From Epiperipatus broadwayi (lineage: Eukaryota > Onychophora > Udeonychophora > Euonychophora > Peripatidae), in contig JAQFVV010000031.1 in the NCBI GenBank assembly GCA_028023455.1, forward strand, positions 6,802,926-6,866,925: a stretch of DNA of 64,000 nucleotides. The letters run 5' to 3'. Position 1 is the first letter of the stretch. The number at the start of each line of letters is the position of its first letter. A model generated the notes under the pieces. The model was not told the DNA's origin, made no database searches, and was given only the letters and a program-made list of their open reading frames with translations. This document shows, piece by piece, positions 1 through 11,358 of the stretch. Position numbers and translations under genes: made by a program.

Positions 1-415
1 GTGCATATATATTAGTTTATTTTTTTTTTTAAAAAAAATATTGTTTTAAATGTTTTTTAGTCTGGAAGGAATCAACATTCCTTCAGTTTAATTATTAAAC
101 AAATTAAATCAGGATAAAAATAAGATATTGAAAGTTTTTAATAAAAGTTTTTTTTTATCTTGATTATAATTCTTGGAAATAGAAGACTGAGGGAAAGAAA
201 AACAATATAGATTTTTTTTCTGTAATTAGTTCTATTGTTGAAACTTCAGATAGAAAAAGTATTTTGTTATCTATTATGCTGATCGATCCAAAATTTTTCT
301 ACAAATTAAAAGAAAAATAGACCAAAAATGGACAACAATTGGAGTGCTAAAATATAGCTAAAAATAAATGAAATGTGTGCATCTGGTTCTTGAAAGGACA
401 TTAAAAGTATAAATT

Positions 416-730
416 GTGAAGTTCTCTATTGTTCAAGCAGTCAGGAACATTTTGCTAAAAAAAATTGTTGATCCAGATCTGTTGCCAGAAAATATTGTTA
501 GCCAGTGCCAAGAGAATGTTCTCCAGCTAAACAGAACATTTAAAAAACTTTCTCCTTGGAAAATTTGCTTCCCTGACTCATCTGGAGCTACCATTTATGA
601 TCAACTATGGACAAAAGAAAGTTTAGCCAGCTAGCCAAAAACATAAAAAAAGCCAGTGGACAACATGCAGAATTCATTCCAGCATATAAGAACTTTATTT
701 ACCTGGAGAAAGTTGAATCTAATTGGTCAG
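416..730 (+). pseudogene. Unrecognised gene-like fragment with one frameshift
   Basis: An open frame runs from about 416 to 634, with a stop just upstream at 410-412. A second frame carries on from about 600 to 740, giving residues such as QLAKNIKKASGQHAEF and NFIYLEKVESNW. Its composition is less A/T-biased and more protein-like than the flanks. Joining the two frames needs a frameshift near 605-615. The segment ends at CAG|GTAACT (730/731), a good match to a 5' splice donor, so it could be an exon relic of a host gene or of a transposon. I do not recognise the family. Downstream to 1,360 I see nothing coding. Confidence 0.25.
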
Positions 731-1362
731 GTAACTATAAATTATTACTTGGTTAACTTTTATTCCATCCCGTGCAATAGAGTAATAGAATCCAGTCACT
801 TAATTGTAAAGAAGGAAAAAAGTTTCAGCAATAGAGAGATTCTTTTTTTGCTATGGGTTATTAACTATAAGTTATTAATTTTTATTAATCTTTTTTTTTT
901 GCTTTGTTAATATAATTCTCTTGATTATTATATTTCAAATATGTATATGAGAATGAATATTAACTGCTTGATCTAAAAACAAGCCAAAACAGGAGGGGGG
1001 GGTAAAAGTTTAGTTAACAAGTTTGTCCATAAGTTAACAGAAAAATCTTATGATAGAATCTGGTTTTAGAAAGAAATGGATGCCCTGAAGGCTGTAAGCA
1101 AATGATGAACACTTATGCTGTCCATCAAGATTTAAAATATAGTATCTGATGTTAGAAAGAGAGGGTTTGAGCATCACTATTCAGCACACTATTATTAGTA
1201 AGACACTCTTGAGTTTTATTCCCACTTGATGAGGGTTGCCATTGATCAACTGGGACTTCTGTCATATGTGATGGTACATGCTCCTTAGAGAAAAGAACAC
1301 TTGTTAAATAATTTATATCACATTTTCAAAAGAGATATAGATTTGTCCTTAAATTTACATTT

Positions 1363-1620
1363 GTGTTTTGCATTTATTAATAGATTGAGTCAGATAGGGT
1401 TGGTAAAAAATTAGGAAATTAGAAAAGATCCCAATAAGGAAAGGACTATAATAACTAATTAAATTTTATTTAAGTGTTTATTTTAATTTAGTGTTTTGCA
1501 TTTATTTATAGATTGAGTCAGATAGGGTTGGTTAAAAAAGTAGGAAATTAGAAAAGATCCCAATAAGTAAAGGAATATAATAACTAATTAAATTTTATTT
1601 AAGTGTTTATTTTAATTTAG
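1363..1620. repeat. Two-copy tandem duplication, 128-bp unit
   Basis: Copies at 1363-1490 and 1491-1620 both begin GTGTTTTGCATTTATT and end TTTTAATTTAG. They differ at only a few positions, so the duplication is fairly recent. No coding content is seen. Confidence 0.9.
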
Positions 1621-2185
1621 TTATTATTTAAATAGTAAGGTGTCCATTTGGTAGAAATAAGTCCATGTAAGATTACATTTTAAAAATATTTTTCTTGATG
1701 CTGTTCATAAATAAATACATAATCAGAATTGTTGAACATGCTTTGCTATTTGGTTCTAGGTTATATGCCTGAAGGCACTCTTGTTGGGCCACTTTATTTT
1801 TGTAATTTTCGTAAAATTATGGACAGTCTCAAAATATTGAGGCACAATATTGATTACAATGATTAATTTGTGCATAATGGCTGGGAACAAAATATAGCTA
1901 ATACTGTGGCTCCACTATAATATTTCACACCTATCTCCAAATATTATTTGAGATTATACTATTTTTATTTTACTAACACATGAGTTAATGTATATATGCA
2001 ATATATTGTGAATAATAACTTCCATCTTGTTGATAAGCTTTGATTACCATAAAATACTACTGTTACTGAATTATGCATGTACAGGACTTTTCAATATGCA
2101 CAAATATATATGTATAACTCAGACAATTTCTATGTGTATTGTAAACATATATAAATTAAGATTATACTGTAAAAAAAGTTTTTTA

Positions 2186-2297
<112 letters not shown>

Positions 2298-2516
2298 TAT
2301 TAGCATATAAAAGCGATTTACCCAATTCAGAAGAAGCTATAAGTATCAACCAAAAAAAAAATCAAATCAATTTAGGCCTAGTACTTTTGAGGTTTTCCCT
2401 CATATTCATGGCCAAAATAAGTTATAAACATTGCTGTGATGTTATAAACTAATAAAATATGCAAATGTGAATGCAAATTAATTTGTCCATTTTCTCAAAA
2501 TAGAAAAACATGTATC

Positions 2517-2702
2517 ATGTCTATTTATGGCATTGTTATCACTGACAACAAAGTATGCCTTCTTGATTTTTCTTTTGCAATCATTGGCTTCAGAACATAC
2601 TATCTTGGGGTTGCAGGTTCAAATATTGTAACAGAATTAATTGAACAAGTCCTCTTACAAACACCTCAGGTATTTGGGTATTCCAAATCTATACCAATAT
2701 AA
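2517..2702 (+). pseudogene. Possible piggyBac-type transposase relic
   Basis: A 61-codon open frame holds LLDFSF near residues 15-20, LGVAGSNIVTELIEQ near 30-44 and QVFGYSKS near 51-58. In piggyBac/PGBD transposases the catalytic core has a comparable order: a DF-x-Y strand, a LG-x-GG-S-V-V-x-x-L helix, then an FDNFFTS strand. The spacing roughly fits, but the catalytic DN of the last strand is not present (YSKS instead). The frame is short with no recognisable flanking coding sequence. This is inference from motif order only; an unrelated open frame is quite possible. Confidence 0.3.
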
Positions 2703-3196
2703 ATGGACCAGTTAAAATTAATAGAGCAACACAAATTGAGAAAAGTAAATCTGTAATGAATAAATTTGGGCAGAATATTTTATTTATGTCATAGGAATAA
2801 AGTAAACTAATACTATACTGAAATATATCTAAAATATATTAATAATATTTATTTATTAAGCAAATAATAACCTGACTGAATGTAAAAAAATTAATACCTA
2901 TATTTCATTTTAAAATTATTAAGTACAAGGATTTATTCACAAAATACCCCTTTAAATTATTATGTACTAAAATTTATAAATATGTAAAATGATGAATAAA
3001 ATTATTTAAACTTGATGATTCTCTATAAAATTCTTCTCTAGAATTTATTGGTTATCTCTTTACATTTAAATAATACCAAATGTGGTCTATGAAAATATTA
3101 GGTTCACCTTTCATAATTATTGAATTCTAATAAAGTAATAAAATATGTTATTTTGAGTAATTAAATAACAAATGTTTATGATTTAAAAGATATTTT
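2703..3196. other. A+T-rich stretch, nothing recognised
   Basis: No coding potential, repeat family or structured signal was recognised here. Confidence 0.6.
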
Positions 3197-3297
<101 letters not shown>

Positions 3298-3521
3298 TCA
3301 TATACTTATCAAATCTAATAAGACTATTAACTCAAATTTAATAAACAAAACAGTAATATTATTTACAAAATAAATAATAAAACATTAATAAATATATTTA
3401 ATAATCTGAAGTAGTTTATTAAAAAATGTTCTACTTGTTTTAACTATAGTATTATGCTAAAACATTGCACACAATTATTACAAAAAAAAAAACATTGATT
3501 TGTAATCTTCAACGGATTATA

Positions 3522-3764
3522 TATATATGTTGATATGAAGATTTTCATGGTTTGCATATATAAAAGACATATTTTGCAGGTTCATCCATGTTAAAAAATT
3601 TAAATATTGATATACAGATGTTTTGACTTGAGCACACAAGTCATCCACTGGCTGATAAAGATAGAAATATGGTTGTAGAGGCACTAAAATCACTGATTTG
3701 AAAAAAAACATTAAAGTTCCATGAATAGCAAAAATGTTAAATTAAGAATGTTTTGTAACTTTAT
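3522..3764 (-). mobile_element. PLE 3' end, copy C1 (left arm of inverted pair)
   Basis: On the minus strand this reads like the 3' untranslated part of the Penelope-like element at 46,731-47,369. It has the conserved hairpin GACTTGTGTG..CAAGTC, then AAAACATC, ATATCAATATTTAAA, AACATGGATGAACC and GCAAAATATG. It ends in (TA)n at 3522-3530. No protein-coding part is retained. It forms an inverted pair with the copy at 3786-3990. Confidence 0.75.
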
Positions 3765-3785
3765 CCTATTTAGAAATTTTTTTTT

Positions 3786-3990
3786 TAAAAAAACATTCTT
3801 AACTTAACATTTTTGCTGTTAGTGGAACTTTAACAATTTTTTTCAAATCAGTAATTGTAGCACCTCTACAACTGACTTTCTCCCTTTATCACCCAGTGGA
3901 TGACTTGTGTGATCAAATTGAAACATCGGTATATCAATATTTAAATTTTTTTAACATGGATGAACTCACAAAATATGTCTTATATATAAT
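3786..3990 (+). mobile_element. PLE 3' end, copy C2 (right arm of inverted pair)
   Basis: A plus-strand copy of the same 3' region, sharing ACATTCTTAACTTAACAT, the GACTTGTGTGATCAAATT hairpin region, GAAACATC and AACATGGATGAAC. The two arms face each other across about 20 bp of T/A-rich sequence at 3765-3785. Single-stranded DNA or RNA from 3522-3990 would form a hairpin of over 200 bp. Confidence 0.75.
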
Positions 3991-4361
3991 TGAATATTTA
4001 TAAACACAGTAATTAGATACATATATAGTATAACTTTAAAAATTTTATCCATTTAAGAGCACGTCAGATTATCCTTGTAGTATTTGCCAACTAACACTTT
4101 AAAAATCTAACCTTCTCACAATTCCATGATCTTAACATTTTCTGCCTGTTTGTTAATTAAGTATTGTTTCTATTTGTATACTAGCATAGCTTCCTTTATT
4201 TTCCTTTTTTTTTATATTTTTCTAATTTACAATATTTTTACATTATTATAATTGATGTTAAAAGCATAAATACAACTTAACCACAGAGACTAAAATTGTT
4301 GATACAAAGAATTTAATTAAACCTTCTTAAACAGATAAATATAACCTGTTCTGAATGCAGA

Positions 4362-4416
<55 letters not shown>

Positions 4417-4982
4417 GACTTTCCTATGTAACTATCAATAATTTTAACAATATTTCTTCTTTTAATTTTATAAACATTTAGAGATAAATATACAAAAAGT
4501 GAGACAAAAATATAAAGTAGATATTTATTTGCCATAATTTATGAGCAGAGATTTACATCTGGATGAATAATGGAAAATGTTTAAACTAATTATGTAGGCA
4601 ACTTACCTTCCATATGCTAACAGCCACATTCAATTCATCTATTCATTATAATATTGATCAATAAATAGGCATCTAGATATAGTACTAAAAAGGTAAACAA
4701 ATATGAACTTTAAAAACATCATTTACTACTTGGACCTTAACTTTTCTGATTAATATTATCTTCTTCATTGTTTCTATGATTATAAAATATAGGTATCTTT
4801 GTTTTATGTTGTCTATTTGATTGTTTTCTTTTACTGTGATTTATTTTGCTTTGTGTTTTTCATGTCAAAGTGCTTTACAGCTTTATGTTTTAGAAATTCA
4901 ATCTTGTGCACACTATTGTAGGAATATTACACATTTTTTAAAGAATATTTTGCTATTTATAAGTATTTAAGTTATGGTTATT
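3991..4982. repeat. A+T-rich spacer with a (TA)n array
   Basis: An interrupted (TA)n tract lies at about 4363-4417. Nothing else was recognised in the rest of this stretch. Confidence 0.8.
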
Positions 4983-5277
4983 AAATTCATGCTGTTTGGT
5001 CATATCATGTTTCCATTATTCAAATTCATGTGGTTGGTCATGTCATGTTATGATTAATCAAATTCATGCCATTGGTCATGTCATGTTTTGATTAATCAAA
5101 TGCATGCCATTGGTCATGTCATATTTCAATTAATCAAATTCATGCCATTTGTCATGTCATATTTCAATTAATCAAATTCATGCCATTGGTCATGTCATGT
5201 TTCGATTAATCAAATTCATTGCCATTGGTCATGTCATGTTTCGATTAATCAAATTTATGCCATTGGTCGTGTCATTG
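4983..5277. repeat. Minisatellite, 38-bp unit, about 7.7 copies
   Basis: Tandem copies of a unit containing ATTCATGCCATTGGTCATG and TCATGTTTCGATTAATC. Unit edges vary slightly; one copy has a 1-bp insertion (CATTGCC at 5219). Inner copies are more alike than the first two, as expected from unequal exchange. Confidence 0.93.
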
Positions 5278-5954
5278 CATAAACATTTCTAAAAATAATA
5301 TAAATATAATATTTTTTTACTCAGATAATACAAATCCTTCATAGTTACTATGAATTGCTTTCATTTGCAATGGGCCATTTTTATATTACCTGATTGGATA
5401 ATATGTGAACCAATCATTCAAAATAACGATTTTAATATTTAATATTATTAATTCCTAAGTTTTTATTAGCAGACATTAGAATACTCAATATATTTCTACT
5501 ATTAACCACTAATAATCATTTTTAAGTATATAAATTATTATACTTGTTATAAAACTCCAATATGTATATTAATTTTAGAATAAAGATTGATAATATCTAT
5601 CAATATTTATATTATTATATGACTATTTCTTAATCTAGAGTAATTATCTAAAAGTGTATCCTAATAAAATAATGCTTGTAAATTAAATTGATATAATTGT
5701 TATTAGCTAAAGAGAAAACAGCAAAACATTGGGAAAGTGTGTGAAGGCTTGGATCAACTAATTCTACTTTTCATGTTAAAATGCAATTTGGAAGTTGTTT
5801 TTTTTTTTTTTGACTTAAGAGAAGTGATGTAAATGAGTGTTGTATTGTTTGAAGAAATATAAAATCAATAAATATAAAATAATGGAGACAAAATAGATGT
5901 CCATAAAATATACAAATAATAAAAACTATGCAAATCAATATATTATGGTATTTA

Positions 5955-5955
5955 G

Positions 5956-5988
<33 letters not shown>
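5955..5988. repeat. (CA)n(TA)n microsatellite
   Basis: A compound (CA)n followed by (TA)n. Confidence 0.95.
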
Positions 5989-6049
5989 ATTAAGAGCATG
6001 CTAATGAACTCTTAACAAGCTTTTTTTAATTTTATTTATGATAAATGCT

Positions 6050-6360
6050 CCTACAAGAGAAGGCATTTCAAATCATTTTTATCTTGGATTGTCCCCATCC
6101 CCAGACCGGTTTTGACCTATGGGTCTTTTCAGTGAGGCGTTGGGACATTAGATTCAAAAAACCAACTCAAGCTAAGCATTTATCTAAAAGTTAATTGTTA
6201 AGAAGAAGATCTGAAACTTTTAGACATCTACATGTCTTTAAAGTCAGCTCTCCAACTGAAAAAATCATATGGGTCTGAACTTAATTCAGATACTCCATAT
6301 ATTAGTAGTCTTAGCCATTTAATTTAGCCAAAGCCCCAACAGCAAAATAGTAATTGTAAT
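6050..6360 (-). mobile_element. Hammerhead-bearing retroelement relic, copy F1
   Basis: On the minus strand this shares blocks with the family F elements at 52.1-52.9 kb, for example CATATGGGTCTGAAC on the plus strand at about 6267 and 52,398. It contains the degraded hammerhead core annotated at 6099-6137. The type of core (short palindromic ACCGGT stem III followed by GTC) is that described in the literature for Penelope-like elements. No protein-coding part is left. Confidence 0.6.
6099..6137 (-). ncRNA. Degraded hammerhead ribozyme (F1)
   Basis: Minus strand, in order: CCTCA (stem I 5' strand), CTGAAAA in place of CTGATGA, GACC-CATA-GGTC (perfect stem II), AAAAC in place of GAAAC, palindromic ACCGGT, cleavage triplet GTC, then TGGGG closing stem I with CCTCA. 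Both catalytic guanines, G8 and G12, are A, so it should be inactive. An extra A sits between the first box and stem II. Confidence 0.65.
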
Positions 6361-6402
6361 AATAAAATGTCAGGTGTCACATGACTTATATAGCTTGCAC
6401 TT

Positions 6403-6405
<3 letters not shown>

Positions 6406-6478
<73 letters not shown>
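6406..6478. repeat. (TA)n microsatellite
   Basis: A long (TA)n array with a single interruption near 6443. Confidence 0.97.
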
Positions 6479-6482
<4 letters not shown>

Positions 6483-6849
6483 AAAAGTTTCTAGTTACTA
6501 CAAATAAGTATAACTGAGTAAAAACAATGTGCTTGTTAAATGTGTTAGTTAAAGTTATGGCAAATAGTGAATATAATTGTCAATTCAAATTATAAGTAGA
6601 ATGACTATTTTGTAATTATTCTTAAAATTGTAAATTTATAAAGATATAATAATGATAAGTACAGCTATTTTAAGACCCATAATTATGATATTTTGAATTA
6701 AATTGCTTTGGAAAGTATCAATAAAAGTTATCCACATAAACAAGTATAAGGAAAATGTATGTCAATTGTAAAAAGTAAAAAAAAAAGAAAATGTTTGTTT
6801 TTAAAATAAAAACACTTTTTCTTTATATAGTATCATCTATAGTAAGCAT

Positions 6850-7375
6850 AAGTCATCACTGACCATCTCACCTTAGATTAACGGAGTCTCATCTCTGAAT
6901 TTCAGATTCTCTTGATAAAGACAAAAGTCAAAAAATAGTCTACGCGATGAGATGCATTGTGACTTCTCCTTATATGGAGTGAGTAATCTCTCAGCCACAT
7001 CTCCCAGTGAAGCCTGTTGTCCGCTTTGGCTTTCCTTTCCATTCCACATCAGAAGTTTTCCCCATATTCTTCTCTATCCTGCTCCATCTCATTTCCTCAA
7101 CATAATCTCTGTCAACTCCAGGGTCTTTATATTTAAATCCCCCTTATCTTTTGGCAAACACAGCATGAAAAACAATAACCTACTTTCTGTATAATCACTG
7201 TTTATATTTATTTTTTCACAACTTCATTATTTGCACCCTTTCTGCTTTCAGGCATTTACATTCAATTAATAGACATCTAATATTTTCTATGTCTTTCTTA
7301 CACAACTTGCAGACTAAATCACCTACATTTTTCCATTTATGTGTACTCCCTTGTTGCTAAAGATCCTGTTCAAAC
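6850..7375 (-). pseudogene. Non-LTR retrotransposon C-terminus and 3' end, broken copy
   Basis: The minus strand from about 7375 down encodes EYTHKWKNVGDLVCKLCKK, then ENIRCLLIECKCLKAERVQ. This is near-identical in layout to the plus-strand copy at 61,616-61,909. The C-x2-C-x(n)-H/C-x4-C cysteine pattern is the zinc-knuckle-like motif found after the reverse transcriptase in several non-LTR clades. In-frame stops and frameshifts follow, and the H of the motif is C here (IRCLL against IRHLL). The 3' region near 6950-7000 (ATGCATTGTGACTTCTCC) matches the plus-strand tail at about 62,010-62,030. The element is 5'-truncated, with no RT or endonuclease part retained. Confidence 0.65.
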
Positions 7376-7704
7376 CTTAAATTCTAAAGTACTTTCCTTA
7401 CTATTATCATTGATAAAAATTAAATTGTACTGCTATTTGTTGTCCCATGAGTTAAATAAATGATATAAGAATGCACAAGAAAAAAAAAACTTACCAAAAG
7501 GTTTGAGATTCAAAGGATGAAATAATATTCTTTTCTAATATTTTTCTTTTAACTTTTAAGCTAATCATTATATCTTAGACACTATAAAATAAGATGTTAT
7601 CATCATTATTCATTTATTAATAAAGTGAACATTTCATATTCCAGATAAATACAAAGAACAAAGTGTTAAAACTGACTTTTACTCTATCTACCCTCCCTAC
7701 TAAT

Positions 7705-7735
<31 letters not shown>

Positions 7736-8213
7736 CACTTTATCCTTTAGATCCTTTAACATCTTATGATTATGAATGAAGCCAGTCTTAACTGATTTTT
7801 TACAAAAATATTTCTGAAAGATGTCTCTTCCAAAGGATATAAATCAGCAGTTATAAAAAAGCTAAAAGGATATAAATGATATAAAATAAAAATACAAAAA
7901 CGATTCAAGTTTCACAAACCGGCATTTTATCCCCTGAGCCTATATATGTATTATTAAAAAAGGGGTTAAAACATGTTCAACTGATTTGTTAATCTTTTTA
8001 AAATTAATAGAAAATTTACTTTAAACCAGTTGTTTATTTTAAATTTGATCAGATCTTGTATGAACAAATAAATGTAAGGATAAAGTTAAACTAAAACATA
8101 TTTAAAAGTGACACGTGATCATTCTTTGTCCAAGCTTAAGGTGTTGTGTTATAAAAGCAAAGTGAGTATATACTGCATTTGTAACAAAATTAGTTTTTTT
8201 TAAAAAAAGCGTC
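7376..8213. repeat. A+T-rich spacer with (CA)n(TA)n
   Basis: Holds a compound (CA)n(TA)n array at 7704-7736. Nothing else was recognised. Confidence 0.8.
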
Positions 8214-8310
8214 AAATGTTGTTAACCAGAGGTCAGTGCAGTAGCCTTGCAAGCAATTAGTTGATTGCAGACGGTTGTTGCGGGTTCGCGTATGGAAAAA
8301 AAGATGTACC
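8214..8310 (+). mobile_element. tRNA-derived SINE, family A, copy 1
   Basis: Contains an A-box-like TTAACCAGAGGT (8222-8233), the family core TAGCCTTGCAAGCAA, and a B-box CGGGTTCGCG (8281-8290), then TATGGAAAAAAAG as an A-rich tail. It matches the minus-strand copies at 20,613-20,719 and 54,594-54,705. It is more diverged than the 20.6-kb copy. CAAATG occurs on both sides and could be a short target duplication, but this is weak. Confidence 0.75.
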
Positions 8311-10382
8311 AAATGCCAAAAAAAAAATGATAATTTATCTGGCTGTTTTTAAAACAGTTATCTGGATTAATTATTGAAGTGCAATTTATTTCATTTTTAA
8401 GGCTCTAATTATAACGGAAATTGGAAAATTTAAAAGTACTATATTATTCTATTTAAAAATCAAATAAAGGAAGCGTATTAATTTCATTAGGTTTCATTTG
8501 ATGTTTAATCAATATTGCTTAAGAGCATAATAATGCGACTATATCTGAAATGTTGTCAAATACTGTTTTTTGCGTGTTATAATTAATTAAAAACGATAAT
8601 TAAAAAGAGACTTAAAAATTGTGATTTTATTTGTATGGAATAAAAAAAACAGGTTTTTAAAAAATATATGTTTAGAGAGTGACTGTTTTTGAGAAAAAAA
8701 TTAATATTTTTGATAATCATTTTAAATATATTTTTGAAGACATATATTTAACGTTCACGAAGTTCTAACAACTTCAATAATTTGTAGAAGTCATTTTTCT
8801 AACAAAAAAAATTCTGCTCAGAACTCTATAAATAATGATGATACTCCTTTTATGTTGAAGACGTTGCAAACGAAAGTCGTACTTATATTTTTATTTAAGA
8901 TAATTAGTTGTAAAATAAAAGTTATCCAAACTACATTATAAGTTTATACTGCTCTTCACTGTTTAGCAAGTAAAAAGATCGACTCTGGAATTCAAAATTT
9001 GTGGACAACAGTTGCAATTTTTCACTTCCTTGATCGATTTTCTTAAGAAATTCTGAACAATAAGCCATTTAGATTAATTATTTATAATTTTGCATTATAA
9101 ATAGAAAAATAATTAAATATAAATATTAAAATAATTGCATTTACAGCAAGTAATTGTTCAAGGTGTTACTCAAGATGTCAATTGACATTCAGGCACTCAA
9201 AATTATGGTTTAAGATTCAATAGAAAAACGGATAAATCAATACATCACCAACTCTTGAATAAAAAAAAATCTTTAATTAAAGAATTCAACACTTTATTAA
9301 TGCAACTTAGTAATTAATTGACCCTAAATGACAATACCAACTACACTACTATCTGATATTCATAATTATTCATGTTTACAAAAGCAGTTATTGACTGAAA
9401 AAATACTGGGTGAATTAATGCATATATTAAATCCATGATAATAACATCATATGGTGCTTTGGGTTTTGCATATTCAAATAGTTGCCTATTGCAAGACTGT
9501 TAGATTCTAATCAAAATTTGTTAATTTGTTGCCAAATTGTTGTTTGTGAAATGCATTTAAAAATATCATATATGTTTTTAAGGCCACTACTAACTATAAA
9601 CTTGTATCTGTTTATATCACGTAATGGTTTTCAATAGGATTTGTGTACATATATTTAAAAAAAAAAGATTTGTATAATTTGCTAGTAGAAACTTACATTT
9701 AAAAACAGCGTTTACAAACAAAATATTAAAATAAATATGTTTTAATGTTAATTACTATTCTCCACTTTCAAATGTAGTTACATATACTAGTAGAATTGCT
9801 GACTCCAGATCTCACATTTATGGATAATGGTTCAATCTCTGTTTTTTAGATGCACAAACTTTATATAACTCTCTACGCTATATATCATTTCATATTGTAA
9901 TGAATAAGCAAATGTTAAATCATTTAAAGACTAAACAAGTTTGGATGTGAAATATAAAAGAATTTATTTGAAGCTAAGTACTTTGGATACCATATTCTAT
10001 CATAATCATAGCATTGTAGACAAGAGAAAATTGTCATCCATAAATAGTGTCAGTGTTGAAAATTAAATTGGATGCGATCAAATTGAATACTTAAGGTGAA
10101 TCACAGCTTTATAGGCTTTAATAATTTATTGTTCAGAACTATATTTATATTATTCAAACATGCAAAATATCCAAAGATATAAACCCTAAAAGTTTAAAAA
10201 ATAATTAGAAGTTCAGGTCATATAAAAGTGCACTTAAAATCAGGTTGAATATGTGTGATGTGTATGTAAAGATTCAAACACCCTATCTAGTTATCATTCT
10301 TTGATAAGACACAAGGAATTCACTGATATATAAATTTTGAATTTTTAAAACTCATATTTCCTCATATCATGCGGCATAGTGA
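8311..10382. other. A+T-rich stretch, nothing recognised
   Basis: Two kilobases of low-complexity A+T sequence with no open frame of note and no repeat shared with the rest of the window that I could see. Confidence 0.55.
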
Positions 10383-10640
10383 CAGATCAATGGCTTAGTT
10401 GGTTAGAGTGGTACCTTAAAAAGTTCAATACTCCATCCAGGTTCAAATCCATGTTAATACTGTCATGGTCAGGCTAGCAATCCTAGTGATAGTTTGAACA
10501 CTTGACTATTTCCCTCAGTTAATTGGAACTAATTTTTCTTCAGTTTTGAGTTTGTTCTATTATCTTTACTAAATATCATGAAAACTCTCTTGAAATATTA
10601 TTGTCGCACCTAAAAGAAATAAATCAATTAAACTCATAAT
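10383..10640 (+). mobile_element. tRNA-derived SINE, different family
   Basis: The head has a perfect pol III A box, TGGCTTAGTTGG (about 10,392), and a near-perfect B box, GGTTCAAATCC (about 10,441). The T-stem pairs poorly and the spacing is loose, so this is not a functional tRNA. The body continues to an A-rich tail near 10,605-10,640 (AAAAGAAATAAATC). It is unrelated to family A apart from the promoter boxes. The exact 3' end is uncertain. Confidence 0.6.
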
Positions 10641-11187
10641 TAGGCTATGAATGATTTGGAAAAAAAATCTTTTTTTTTCAAATAAAATTATTTGTAAGTT
10701 TAAAATTGTATAAAAACAGATAAACAGTGGGCAGAAATATTAAAAATAAAGTAAAAAGTACTTGTACCATGAAAAACAGTTTTTCTTAAGTGATTCTGTG
10801 AATTTGTTTATCCCACATAGTTATCCAAGTGCGAAAACATATTTTGTATGATTAGAAAAAAAGAGAAACTAGTTAAATATTTAAAGACCAATAAATTATT
10901 TTTAGTCTTAAAATAAAACGCCCAAAGCCCTTATGAAAATATTTTCCGTAACGATTTTTTGTGAAGTAGTGCAAAGGTTATTGTAAAATTGCCCGAATTA
11001 ATCAAAGACAAGTTTCTTAACTATTAGTACGTTAGTAATAATATCCTGTAGAAATTTAATAAATTTTTAAATTATTAATTCATTCTTGAAAGCTGAAAAC
11101 ATGTTTTCAATTAGAATTAATTATGTAAAAAAGTATTATTATTATTTTTTGAAAGTATACTTGCGGGAATATTTATTTTATAGTATT
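10641..11187. other. A+T-rich stretch, nothing recognised
   Basis: No feature was recognised. Confidence 0.55.
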
Positions 11188-11358
11188 TAGAACTCAGGCT
11201 TTCACACGACCCACCACTCTCAGTGCCATCTCATATTGCTGACCCACCTGATCAGATACATGTTGAAAAGAAAATAATCACTAATATATGTATTTCATGC
11301 TAACCCAGCAATCATCAGTTGGTCCAGATTACTATCCTCACACATATATATGATCAGT
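11188..11358 (-). mobile_element. tRNA-like/hammerhead retroposon, family B, copy B1
   Basis: Minus-strand order: head GCTGAGTACTGATCATATA, TGTGAGGATAGTAATCTGG, hammerhead core (11,280-11,323), GATTATTT..TTTTCAACATG, then a tRNA-like tail with GGGTCAGCAATATGAGATGG and a B-box-like GAGTTC. It is fused head-to-head with a partial plus-strand copy starting at about 11,359. Confidence 0.75.
11280..11323 (-). ncRNA. Hammerhead ribozyme, core boxes intact (B1)
   Basis: Minus strand: ACCAA (stem I), CTGATGA (all core residues), T, TGCT-GGGTT-AGCA (4-bp stem II), T, GAAA, then TACAT and the cleavage triplet ATA, then TTAGT closing stem I with one mismatch. Stem III is only 2 bp (AU/AU) with a 4-nt loop. 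The pair closing stem II next to the core is U-U instead of the usual G-C, so activity may be poor. Confidence 0.6.

Noticed and set aside
4983-5277. CRISPR-like array
   Set aside because: Units are contiguous tandem copies without unique spacers, and the genome is eukaryotic.
6952-7194. 80-codon plus-strand frame
   Set aside because: It is the antisense shadow of the non-LTR relic on the minus strand.
10383-10470. Functional tRNA gene
   Set aside because: Good A and B boxes, but the T-stem does not pair and no clean acceptor stem or anticodon arm is found. It has a SINE-like body and tail.
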